Source: Cryptomeria japonica
Lineage: Eukaryota > Streptophyta > Pinopsida > Cupressales > Cupressaceae
Assembly (NCBI RefSeq): GCF_030272615.1
Contig: NC_081412.1
Location: 666,174,352-666,238,351 of the forward strand
Reading direction: 5' to 3'
Length of the DNA stretch: 64,000 nt
This document shows positions 33,210-41,684 of the stretch, in pieces. The first letter of the stretch is position 1, and each line of letters opens with the position of its first letter. The translations under genes and the position numbers were made by a program. A model generated the notes under the pieces. It was not told the origin of the DNA and did not search any database. It saw nothing but the letters and a program-made list of their open reading frames with translations.

Positions 33210-35837
33210 CTAGTCTAGCACGTCATCTACCCCCCGATCTTGCTGATCAATGTTTCGGGAAGGTAGGGAACACGCTAGAGGAGGAACATCCAACACAGCA
33301 GATGGAGCTATCACAAGATCCAAACAAGGGCTATGTTCATATCCCAAGCCGCGGTGTTCTTGTCTAGGAGCTAGGATAAGTGCTTTAGAAAATTCATTAG
33401 ATAAATGGTTGTCAATATCAACAAGTTCATATTCACTATCAGAATGAACAGGAGTAACATTTGCATCATGAATAACATTTTCATCTATATCATCATCAAG
33501 ATTTATGAAAATAGGATCTTTAACTCGCACAGGATCAAGACCGTCATGCATCTTATGTTTAGGAGATTTCGGCTCAATCGTCGGCTGAGGAGAAAATGGA
33601 ATAATGCTTGTTGAAGGTGTTTTTGGGGATTGCAAAGTTTGAGAAGTAGCTACCTGAGCTCTAAGACGACGCTTTCGTCGGCATTCACGTGCAGAATGAT
33701 TTCGTCTAGTCTTAGTAGGAAGTTGAGAAGATTGAGGAGGAGGAATGTTCTCATCCTTATCACTTGGGTGTTTAGGTTGTGGTCTCTTAGCTTGAATAAT
33801 AGGAGAAGAGGAAGGTCTCTTCTCTCCATAAGAGGAAGGAGGAGGAACTGCTCCATATAAGGGAGGAATATTTGGTTTAGGAAGGAGACCAAGTCCATCA
33901 TGACGAGGAGGGATAGGTCTACTCTTAGGAGGTTTATTAGATATAGGCATAGTCACATCCATAGGAATGGGTTGGGAATCTTCTTGAGGAAAGACATTGG
34001 TTTTATCTTTCAAAGGAAGAACTTCCTTCTCAAGAATGATAGGAATGTCAAGTTTGGGTGTTCTAGGTTCACTTAGAGATAGGATCATATCTTTTTTCCA
34101 CTTTTGATAAGATTTGAAAAGATGATCACTTCGCGGAGGAAGAGATTGGAATTGTTTAGGCCAAAAATAATCAATAGGAACGCTAGAAGTTCTTTCAGCT
34201 GGTTTAAAGAGACTATGATTGACAGTAACAACTTCACCATTATGGGGAAATTTCAAACACTTGTGAATAGGAGAAGCAATAGCTTTCATGGAAGATAGCC
34301 AAGGATAGCCAAGCTTCACACGAAATTGTTCGGAAGATGGAATAATAGCAAAGTTCACATCAAGGGATTTGTTACGGACCTCAATAGGTAATGTAATAGA
34401 ACCAATTGCAGGAGAAGAAAATGCATCAAATAATTTCACAATCACATCTGTTTTGTCATAGATCACTTGATTCAATTGCAAAGTAAAAAGAAATTCTTCA
34501 GTAATGACATTAACCATACAAGAAGGATCAATAAGCACTCCACGGCAAGGTGTGTTCTTGACTTTTGCAACTATATATAAAGGACCATCAGGTGCCCTGA
34601 TAGTTTCACTGGAATCAAATGTGATGGAAGGTTCTTTAGGGATTTTCTGTTGCTCCACAAAATTAATCACATTCGGAGTCATAGACACGAGATCATCAGG
34701 TGAGACAGAGGAATCAGTAGTATCAATCGCATTAGAGGTATGAGAAGGCAATGGATCAGTAAAAATATGAAGATTTTGGTTAGGAAGAGCTATAGATTTG
34801 TTGCCTTTATCATTCACACTAGAAACAAAGATAGTATTATTATCAATCAAATCTTGAATTTTCCCCTTTAAAGAAAAACATTTTTCAGTATCATGCCCAG
34901 GTTGATGATGAAATTGACAAAAAGATTTGTTATCAAAATAGGGTGAATTAATCTTTGCAGGATCAATTTGCCTTATAGGAGGAAGAGTAAGCACATTTTG
35001 TTCCAATAACTTATTCATAATACTATGCAATGATTCATTCAAAGGAGTAAACTTTCTTTCTTTCCTGAAAAACTTAGAAATAGGAGACACACCTGATGCT
35101 GCATTCACATTGTTGTTGATGATGTTTTCATTGAATTTAATGGACTCTCTATTCGGTTTAAACTTCCCAAATGGTTGTTGACTACTATCACCCTTATCAC
35201 TCGGAGCCATAGGATGTGATTGTTCCATTTGACTCACAGTCAGTTGATAATTGTGAAGAGTTGCGCACAACTGTTGGAAAGAAGTAAACTCAAAAAACAG
35301 GAGTTTTTCTCTAATGTCTTTTTGTAAATCAGAAATAAAGATTCTTTGAATATCATTGTCAGGCACTGGAAAAGAAATTTGAGCATACAAATGCTTATAT
35401 CTACCAATGAAATCAGTCACTTTTTCTTTAACACCTTGTTTACAATGCATTAAATCAATCAAAGTAACTTTAGGACTTATATTGTTTTGAAATTGTTGAA
35501 TGAAAGCATTTGCAAGTTGTTCGAAAGAAGTAATAGAATAGGAAGGCAACGAGCAATACCATTGTAGGGCTTTGTCTCTTAATGTTCTAGTAAACAGTTT
35601 TGCAAGCAACCTTTGGTCATAAGCAAAATCAGTACATATTGTTTGAAAGGTCTTAACATGTGTTAGAGGATCACCCTTACCATTATAAAGCTCCAAATGT
35701 GGAATTTCAACATGTTTAGGGGGGATAGCTTGAACAATGTCAAGAGAAAGTGGGCTCGCAACATCAAATGTGGGCACACTAAACTTAGATTGATTCATAG
35801 AGGCAATTTGTTGCTGTAAAGAAGAGAGTTTGTACAA
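33210..35837 (-). CDS. Element B gag-protease ORF, main part (875 residues)
   Basis: A single uninterrupted frame. Residues about 43-160 are Retrotrans_gag (LELYNGKGDPLTHVKTFQTI, DKALQWYCSLPSYSITSFEQ). Near residue 305 is a C-x2-H-x4-H-x4-C knuckle (CQFHHQPGHDTEKC), and near 430-445 an aspartic-protease-like fold whose active site reads LIDPSC rather than D-S/T-G, probably inactive, followed by VKLGYPWLSSM. Residues about 600-875 are Pro/Ser-rich with a basic RRNHSARECRRKRRLRA cluster, a possible nuclear-localisation or nucleic-acid-binding patch, and end acidic. The true start is in the upstream frame (35785-36651); a single frameshift near 35830 separates them. Product: particle-forming Gag used with enzymes from a partner element. 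This is the best-preserved long ORF in the window. Confidence 0.85.
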   Translation of the reverse strand: MYKLSSLQQQIASMNQSKFSVPTFDVASPLSLDIVQAIPPKHVEIPHLELYNGKGDPLTHVKTFQTICTDFAYDQRLLAKLFTRTLRDKALQWYCSLPSYSITSFEQLANAFIQQFQNNISPKVTLIDLMHCKQGVKEKVTDFIGRYKHLYAQISFPVPDNDIQRIFISDLQKDIREKLLFFEFTSFQQLCATLHNYQLTVSQMEQSHPMAPSDKGDSSQQPFGKFKPNRESIKFNENIINNNVNAASGVSPISKFFRKERKFTPLNESLHSIMNKLLEQNVLTLPPIRQIDPAKINSPYFDNKSFCQFHHQPGHDTEKCFSLKGKIQDLIDNNTIFVSSVNDKGNKSIALPNQNLHIFTDPLPSHTSNAIDTTDSSVSPDDLVSMTPNVINFVEQQKIPKEPSITFDSSETIRAPDGPLYIVAKVKNTPCRGVLIDPSCMVNVITEEFLFTLQLNQVIYDKTDVIVKLFDAFSSPAIGSITLPIEVRNKSLDVNFAIIPSSEQFRVKLGYPWLSSMKAIASPIHKCLKFPHNGEVVTVNHSLFKPAERTSSVPIDYFWPKQFQSLPPRSDHLFKSYQKWKKDMILSLSEPRTPKLDIPIILEKEVLPLKDKTNVFPQEDSQPIPMDVTMPISNKPPKSRPIPPRHDGLGLLPKPNIPPLYGAVPPPSSYGEKRPSSSPIIQAKRPQPKHPSDKDENIPPPQSSQLPTKTRRNHSARECRRKRRLRAQVATSQTLQSPKTPSTSIIPFSPQPTIEPKSPKHKMHDGLDPVRVKDPIFINLDDDIDENVIHDANVTPVHSDSEYELVDIDNHLSNEFSKALILAPRQEHRGLGYEHSPCLDLVIAPSAVLDVPPLACSLPSRNIDQQDRGVDDVLD

Positions 35838-36651
35838 GATTGTTAATGGTTGCTTCAGTCGAAGAGTTCATATTAGACGTGTTAGATTGTGATGGAGGTG
35901 TTATGTTATTGAAAGAAGGTAGAGAGTAAGGTGGTGGGACACTATGATAGGTAGTCATAGGAGATGATTGGACAGGAGGAACACTACAAGGAGGAATGGA
36001 AGGGTTAAATGAATTGCCCCCTTGCGTCATGTTCATTTGTGGAGATATGAGAGGAACACTCACTGAAGGAATGAATGAAGAAGTCGGATTGAATGAAGGA
36101 AGAGGGTTAATTGAAGAAGAAGGATTGCCCCCATGACTGGTGATCATAGGAGGAATGTCTTGTGTTGAAGTAGTCATTATGTTTGATGTAAAAGTAGGTA
36201 TACTAGCAATAGGAGTCGTCAAAGGAATAGAATGATTGTCTTGAGTAGGAGGTTGTGTATAACCTAAGGTTTCGGCACAACTTTTCATAGGCATCACATT
36301 TGAATCCACAATGTGTGCAATACCACGCAAAATATCAATTCCATTCTTATCACTTTGAAGCATACGTTTTAGACCCTCAATTAAAGGAAGACCTTGACTA
36401 TCAGGGTATTCTTGAGACATCCACTGTCGAAAATCGTCAAATTGGTTATCCAATTTTGAAAGTTGTTCTACAGAAACCTCATGGAGAGCTTCTTCATCAT
36501 TAAGAGGATTAGAGGAATTACCCATGTCCTCGTTAAAAAGACCATTCAAATTAGGTTCCATCTCCTCAGTAATTAAACCAAGGAAGGACTTAATTCTAAG
36601 GCTTCGTCTAACGGGAATAGTGTAAGTAGGGCTTATTGTTGTAAAACTCAT
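35785..36651 (-). CDS. Element B gag, N-terminal part (288 residues)
   Basis: ATG at 36651-36649 (MSFTTISPTYTIPVRRSLRI). Residues 40-110 are acidic and helical (VEQLSKLDNQFDDFRQWMSQ). The rest is a low-complexity Pro/Ser/Thr/Asn-rich linker with repeated S-I-P-S-F-N-P-type phrases. At EATINNLVQ (about residue 268) the frame should pass into the 875-residue ORF, which resumes KLSSLQQQIASMNQ. A one-base shift between 35830 and 35840 splits them. Because both halves are otherwise clean, either the shift is a recent lesion or it is used as programmed frameshifting. I favour a lesion because no obvious slippery heptamer is present. Confidence 0.75.
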   Translation of the reverse strand: MSFTTISPTYTIPVRRSLRIKSFLGLITEEMEPNLNGLFNEDMGNSSNPLNDEEALHEVSVEQLSKLDNQFDDFRQWMSQEYPDSQGLPLIEGLKRMLQSDKNGIDILRGIAHIVDSNVMPMKSCAETLGYTQPPTQDNHSIPLTTPIASIPTFTSNIMTTSTQDIPPMITSHGGNPSSSINPLPSFNPTSSFIPSVSVPLISPQMNMTQGGNSFNPSIPPCSVPPVQSSPMTTYHSVPPPYSLPSFNNITPPSQSNTSNMNSSTEATINNLVQTLFFTATNCLYESI

Positions 36652-37815
36652 GCACTAAAGAAAGAGAGAAGATTTTGAATTTTAGAGGTAGCAAATTTCA
36701 GTAAAGCCAGCCAATCTTCCAGATTTAAGCTGTTAAATACAATCAGGACAATCTCCCAAAATTTCGGAAAAAATGTCCGGGACCGTGGCGCTCGGGGTGC
36801 ACACGGTCCTCGCAACTTTTTTCGAAATTTGCAGGGATGAAAGTTATGATGATTTTACAGCTAACCTGAAAAAATTGAGTGATTTTACGATCTGTAGATA
36901 GGCCGAATTAAAGTTGCAATTGCAAAATTGAACCCTACCAAGATTGTCGAAAAATGCAAAATTTGAATTTTGAAAAAGAGAGGGAAACTGAATTTTTGAA
37001 TTTTATGATTTTAGAGGGAATACCAAAAGCAATGCAAGTTTTGAAATTTGAAAGTTGACTCAATTTCACGCAAAATTCAATTCTGAAAGCGGAAATCAAA
37101 GTTGTTGTAATTAAGCACTTAATTTCAAAAGTCACAAATTGCAAAAATTTGAATAAATCACTGAAATTTCGAATGAATGCTAACACACTTTTCAGATTTA
37201 GGACAGTAAGAAACAGAATTTTGACACAAATTTCAATTTCAACAATTTTTGAATGATTAGAAGCCTCAATCCAAGCAATCGCTAGACCAACTTTGACTGT
37301 AATTTTGAAAGTGTTAAAATTGATAAAATCAGCCAAAATTCTGGATTTTAGCAGAAAAATACAGTAAGATCTAGCTCCCGAAATTTCGGAAAAAATGTCG
37401 GGGACGATGGCGCTCGGAATGCACACGGTCCTCACAACTTTTTTCCAAATTTTCAGGGATGAAAGATATTATGATTTTATTGCGGAATCCAAAGTTACAG
37501 CTGATTTGGAAATGTTTTGATCAGTGAAATTGTCAGACAAAGGTTGAATCAAGAGGGTTTCAAAAATTAGGGTTCTGACACTTAACCACTTAATTTTCAA
37601 AATCAATGCACAAATATGAATTGACAATTTGTAATAGAAGGGCAGATCTGAAACAAGCATTTAACAATTAAACATTTCACAAGTTTAATTACTTAAAAAG
37701 AAAATTTAGGGTTTTTATGCAATTAACCTCTAAAATTTTGCAAAAGATCAAACATGGAAATGTAATCAAGGAATCCAATTTTCAAATCTAACCATGAATA
37801 ATCAGAAAGGATGTT
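36652..37815 (-). other. 5' leader of element B with repeated GC-rich words
   Basis: Non-coding, rich in AAATTT and TTTGAAA. Two long direct repeats stand out: at 36756-36845 and 37376-37465 the same block (CCCGAAATTTCGGAAAAAATG-like, then GGCGCTCGG, GCACACGGTCCTC, CAACTTTTTT and TTTGCAGGGATGAAAG-like) appears with about 10% differences. The GGCGC...GCACACGGTCCTC core also occurs inside both LTRs (31650-31674 and 38209-38233). Confidence 0.7.
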
Positions 37816-37834
37816 CACGTCGGGTTCACCAAAA
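37816..37834 (-). other. Primer-binding site of element B
   Basis: On the minus strand, directly after the 5' LTR end (CTTTACA), comes TTT then TGGTGAACCCGACGT. Family C has TTTTGGTGAACC at the same position (49649-49660). The tRNA is not assigned. Confidence 0.75.
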
Positions 37835-39070
37835 TGTAAAGCGGAAAAACCGAACCCTAGTCGTCCTCCCCTCCCCAACTCCGAGGAGAGAGAAGGGAGA
37901 GTCCCTAGGGTTGATGGTTTTCACTTGGGAGACTTTACATTCAAAAGAGGGGTTGAAACCCACAAGATCCAATCCCACACAATGCAAGATTGGATGCTAA
38001 ATGAGTTTCAAGGGTTAAGACAGCAAGGCTACCCTCTTTTGTAAAGAATGTTGATAGAAGAATTAAGCTAGGAATGCATAGAAAGTGAGAAAGATTCGCT
38101 TATAAACTGAGTTAGGGATATAGGATGAAGCTGCGGACCTGGAATTAGCTGTAAAATGTCGATACGGCACTGTCCTGCAAATTTGAGAAAAAGTTGACGG
38201 GACGATGGCGCCCAGCGTGCACACGGTCCTCCGAAAAATCCGCGAAACGAAGGGGGATCTTTTCGTCTCTGCACAAGGATTCCAGATCTTCAATTTCAGC
38301 CGCGTACCTGCAACCTACACACAGAAAAGCGAAGACGATCGGGGGGTTAGGGATTAGGGGTTTGCCCTTAGGTCAGACCCCGGTTTTGGAATTAACCAAG
38401 AAATGAGAAATGCTTTGTAAATGTAATGTAAAACAAGTACTAATACCTTGTTGTAAGGATGTTTGTATCCTTATATGCGAAGGTATAGATGTTGTTGTTT
38501 GTTGTATGTTGTATGTTGTAGCATGTAATGTGTTGTAAGTGATCTCCTCTTCAATGGTTGAATCTTTGTCTTGAATGCAACACTTAGCCTTGAATGGAGA
38601 CTTAGAATGATCAATTGCTTGAAGGAATGCTTGAATGCTTGAATGCTTGAATGTTTGAATATCGTTTTCACCTTTTTCCCCTCCTCCTCAAATGAGAGAG
38701 GAAAAGTAGTTTATATACTTGCCAATTAGGGTTAAAAGACTGATTTTCCCGACCTTAGGCCGACCAGGAAAGATAATTTTCCAATTTGCAAACAAAAAGG
38801 CCCGAAGTCCCATAGGAGACCGGGCCCAAAATAGGGCCAGGGACCAGGGCGCTGGGCGCCATGGTCCTGGGGGACCAGGGCGCTGGGCACTCTGGTCCCA
38901 CCTCCCGGGACAGCAAGGTGCAAGGAGGATCAGGCCAGGGTGCTGGAAAAATGCAGTTTTTGGTGTCGTGAGCAAGTTTCAGGGTCTCCATTCAGGTTCA
39001 GTGTTGCGTCGCCATCGTGAAGACCCAAATGCAATCGAAATTGCAAGTGTCGGAATTTTAGGACGCTACA
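37835..39070 (-). repeat. 5' LTR of element B
   Basis: 1236 bp on the minus strand, starting TGTAGCGTCC and ending TTTACA. It has a TATA-like box at 38711-38717 (minus strand TATATAA) and two extra copies of a GC-rich GGACCAGGGCGCTGGGC word relative to the 3' LTR. Direct sequence agreement with the 31276-32470 copy is very high, which points to a fairly recent insertion. Confidence 0.92.
38711..38717 (-). promoter_or_regulatory. TATA box of element B 5' LTR
   Basis: TATATAA on the minus strand, with a TATA-flanking GC-poor context and a CCAAT-like sequence in opposite orientation just upstream. Identical in the other LTR (32152-32158). It would drive the gag-protease transcript leftwards. 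Confidence 0.5.
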
Positions 39071-39075
39071 AAACT

Positions 39076-39637
39076 GATGAAGCTCATAATACAAATGTGC
39101 CAGCAGACACGGTCCCCAAGCAAATCCGATATGCTGTGTCACTAGTGTCTCCAGTGTGCCACCCCAGCCAATAACCAATCCTCATGTCGCCCTGTCCGGA
39201 CAGAGGAACCCACTGATAACTCCTGCCAGAACTGCTGGTAGTGCTAAGCCTGTCCGTTTCATGGTGTCCCAAGCCACGTGTCCAGCCCTCATCTCTAATC
39301 TTGGATCTTGGAACACTCGTCTCAGTGCATCCCTGTCTCCGTCTCGATCGTAGGGTATCAACTCCCCATCGATCGATATCCGCAGTATCCTATAAACATC
39401 CTCTAAGGTGACTGTCATCTCACCCATCGACAAATTAAACATGCAAGTCTCTGAGTGCCATCTCTCAGCCAGCGCAATCAGCAACCCCATGTTCGCCCGA
39501 AACTCAGGCACATACAAAATATGTCGCAAGCCCATAACCTCAATCGCTGCCCTATCCTCAAATGTTAGCTCTGGTTGTAAACTCTGAGTCGATGGGAATC
39601 TCTCCTGTGACTCCAGCATAGGTAGGCACTCCTGCAA
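39076..39637 (-). pseudogene. Antisense PMD gene of element A, N-terminal part
   Basis: Minus strand, ATG at 39637-39635. It shows the N-terminal half of the plant mobile domain: a hydrophobic helix block (AAIEVMGLRHILYVPEF), then LIALAERWHSETCMFNLSMG, EMTVTLEDVYRILRISIDG and AGHVAWDTM. R-W-x-x-E-T..F....G-E-M-T-V-T-L-E-D-V is the diagnostic PMD signature. After a TGA at 39184-39182 the next frame continues IGWGGTLETLVTQHIGFAWG, then LLAHLYYELHQF up to 39076, where element B is inserted. The coding sequence resumes in phase at 31275. So one frameshift, one nonsense codon and one transposon break the gene. Its product may counter or recruit host silencing, as inferred from host PMD proteins. 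Confidence 0.8.
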
Positions 39638-39664
39638 TCAAGCAAATCAACTGTGTCAGTCAAA

Positions 39665-39955
39665 GTGGCATTCCCTGTTCATCACAAAATGTTGCTTTTT
39701 ATCCTAGTACTTATATCTATCATATGGCGCTCTATCCTAGTGACACTCACTGTTCATCACAAAGTGTTGCTATTTATCCTAGTGGTACTCCCTGTTTATC
39801 ATAAAGTACTACATGTTTTTGCACTCCCTGTTCATCACAAAGTGCTGCTCATATTTACACTCCCTGTTCATCACAATGTGCTACTCTTTTTAGTATTCCC
39901 TATTCATCACAAAGTACTATGTCATGGTACTCCCTGTTCATCACAAAGTGCCTTG
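39665..39955 (+). repeat. Minisatellite of CCCTGTTCATCACAAAGTG units in element A
   Basis: A unit centred on CTCCCTGTTCATCACAAAGT recurs about eight times between 39668 and 39950. Spacing is irregular (32-80 bp) and the spacer content differs. It lies between the PMD start codon and the word array, that is, in what would be the 5' UTR or promoter of the antisense PMD transcript. Confidence 0.75.
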
Positions 39956-39965
39956 ATCTATCCTA

Positions 39966-40155
39966 TCCTAGGGCCTCTGCTTGAGTGTATCCTCTTGAGT
40001 GGTTTCCTGATTGGCAATGTATGTTCTATCACAGAATTGTCAGTCCTAGCCCTATCTGCTATTCTAGTCTTCCCTAGAGGACTTGCTTGAGTGTATCCTC
40101 TCAACAACTTATCCAATCGACAACGTATGTTCATCACAGAACTGTCAGTTTGGCC
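39966..40155. repeat. Direct duplication of about 90-110 bp
   Basis: TGCTTGAGTGTATCCTCT, then GCAA(T/C)GTATGTTC and TATCACAGAATTGTCAGT, occur at 39975-40045 and again, diverged, at 40085-40153. They form two tandem copies next to the minisatellite. Confidence 0.7.
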
Positions 40156-40395
40156 TAGAAGACATAAACGCATATTTAAGACATAAACGCACTTACATAC
40201 TGCACATACGCGCTTGCTTTGCACAGACGCGCCTGAAATACATAGATGCACCTCTGCTCCACACAGACGCTCCCATATAGCATAGACACGCTTGCACAAC
40301 ACAGACGCGCTCGCATTTGACACAAACGTCTTTTCTTTCGCAGACACGCCTGGCACAAACACAGACATGCCCAGCCAATCCAAACGCGCCTTAGC
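40155..40395 (-). repeat. Inverted array of CGYGTCTRTG words upstream of antisense PMD
   Basis: About a dozen copies on the minus strand in 240 bp: for example GCGCGTCTGTG (40301-40311), GCGTGTCTATG (40282-40292), GAGCGTCTGTG, GGTGCATCTATG, GGCGCGTCTGTG (40217-40228), GCGCGTATGTG (40203-40213) and TGCGTTTATGT (twice, 40160-40190). Spacers are irregular and AT-rich. It is the same word family as in the sense leader (22200-22360 and 23570-23745), in opposite orientation. Confidence 0.75.
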
Positions 40396-40399
40396 ATTT

Positions 40400-40903
40400 T
40401 TTGACCTTGTTTGACATTCCTAAATGCGCATTTATTACACTACCTAGCATGCATTAATGACAACATTTATTGTGACAAAGTACAAGGAGGTTTTGTGGTA
40501 CTTACCGGCTCTCCTGCCTCTGCTGGCCTCTAAAATCGATGAACACGATCGAATCTGTGAACCAAAGCCAGTTGTTGATTGTTGTTGCTCTATTCTCTCT
40601 TTGCACTCTGATCTCTTGGATGTGTGGATGACAATGATGATGTATTCCCCTCATGGTCTATCTTATAGACTGCTCTAGCTCTAGCCCTAGTCTTTCGGGT
40701 CAGTTTTCTTTATCCCATGACTCTGTCACTTTATCCTATCCAGTTAGTCTATTCTACCCCGTCTTTCTTATCGAGAGATTGTCTGTGATATTTTCAAACA
40801 TTTTCATCCAATCTCTCGAGGAGGCATATCATTCCCATCTCAGGGCAACTTTGTATCAATTCATATTATCTTCTTTGAAACAACACGACAAGTTGCATTG
40901 TCT
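40400..40903 (+). other. 3' non-coding region of element A
   Basis: No coding capacity recognised. It ends with TTGAAACAACACGACAAGTTGC and then TTGTCTCAAAGAGG, closely matched at the end of element D (53952-53991 and 62992-63035). Confidence 0.55.
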
Positions 40904-40918
40904 CAAAGAGGGGCAAAA
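40904..40918 (+). other. Polypurine tract of element A
   Basis: CAAAGAGGGGCAAAA immediately precedes the 3' LTR. Element D has CAAAGAGGGGTAAAA at 63021-63035 and CAAAGAGGGACAAAA at 53977-53991. The first LTR base pair here is CG instead of TG, a single change. Confidence 0.85.
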
Positions 40919-41684
40919 CGTAGACACCTAAAATTGTCATGTCTAATTAAATAAATATCTTTATTTATTTAATTAATTCATTTATCTTGTTCTAGCCTTA
41001 TTTCTCATTTAAATAAATACATTTATTTATTTAAATTATCCTTTTCCTAAATTAAATAAATACTCTTATTTATTTAATTGATCCCACTTCTTCTATTAAT
41101 TTAATAAATCTTTATTTATTTAATTAATTCATTAACCTTTTCTACCCATGACACATGTCATTCATCTCTTAATTCCTACACTACCTACCCTCTCATTATT
41201 TTCTTATTTCCTCTACATACCCTCTAATCATAGCCAACCATTTATCTTTTACACCTCTCAATCTTATCCCTCCATTTCATATAGTGTCTTCTATATAAGG
41301 AGATGCTTCCTTCATAATCAACCCTAATCAATCTTCTAATGATCCTAATCAATCTTCTAATGATCCTAATCAAGTATCCTAGCATTCAAACTTTCATATG
41401 CGATCAAGCCTACAAGCAACCACATTTCCGTTCTTTGTTGAGCTCTTGTGCACACATGAAATCTGAGAGCAAATATATCAAGCAAGATCAATGGAGATAA
41501 GAAGAATGGAGATCCAAACCCTAGTGGACATGTGATGGTATAATTTTTGTGATTTCATTTGATTTGCATTGTCTTAGGTAATCTTCATATGTTATGGTGG
41601 ATCTTTGTTCTTGTTAGGCTAGGATTTTGTGGTTGAATTCATTTAGTCTTTCAATATTGTTGTTATCCACTTTCACCATAAACA
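40919..41684 (+). repeat. 3' LTR of element A
   Basis: 766 bp, ending CATAAACA and followed by the GTTAG TSD. It has four U3 AT palindromes instead of five, a 21-bp tandem duplication (GATCCTAATCAATCTTCTAAT) near 41341-41370, and the TATA box at 41292-41299. The first dinucleotide is mutated (CG). Confidence 0.92.

Larger units (their letters stand above)
31276..39070 (-). mobile_element. LTR retrotransposon B, gag-protease only (TR-GAG type), nested in A
   Basis: Minus-strand element of 7795 bp. LTRs are at 37835-39070 (5') and 31276-32470 (3'), each with TG...CA ends. Flanking AAACT at 31271-31275 and 39071-39075 is a perfect TSD. The internal 5.36 kb holds PBS, leader, one long gag-protease reading frame, a 3' untranslated part and a PPT. 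There is no RT, RNase H or integrase and no sign of a deleted stump, so it matches the class of non-autonomous elements that encode only Gag (plus protease-like). It interrupts the PMD coding sequence of A. Confidence 0.92.
21191..41684 (+). mobile_element. LTR retrotransposon A (Ty3/gypsy, pol-deleted, antisense PMD), 20.5 kb with nested B
   Basis: TG...CA LTRs at 21191-21985 and 40919-41684, flanked by a perfect 5-bp TSD, GTTAG (21186-21190 and 41685-41689). Plus-strand order: LTR, PBS, long leader, gag, protease, integrase C-terminus, non-coding region, antisense PMD coding region, PPT, LTR. The RT, RNase H and integrase core are missing between protease and integrase end, so it is non-autonomous. 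Without nested element B (31276-39070 plus its 5-bp TSD) it is about 12.7 kb. It was inserted into the RT region of the LINE. Confidence 0.92.

Noticed and set aside
35825-35845. Programmed frameshift site in element B gag
   Set aside because: No classical slippery heptamer or clear downstream pseudoknot is visible at the joint, so a simple indel is more likely.
38719-39174. 151-residue plus-strand ORF
   Set aside because: Lies across the LTR of element B and the LTR/A joint; no domain, and the matching ORF in the other LTR is shorter.
39958-40383. 141-residue minus-strand ORF rich in Cys and Val
   Set aside because: It is a read-through of the CGYGTCTRTG word array (repeated V-C-A/V-C phrases), not a protein.
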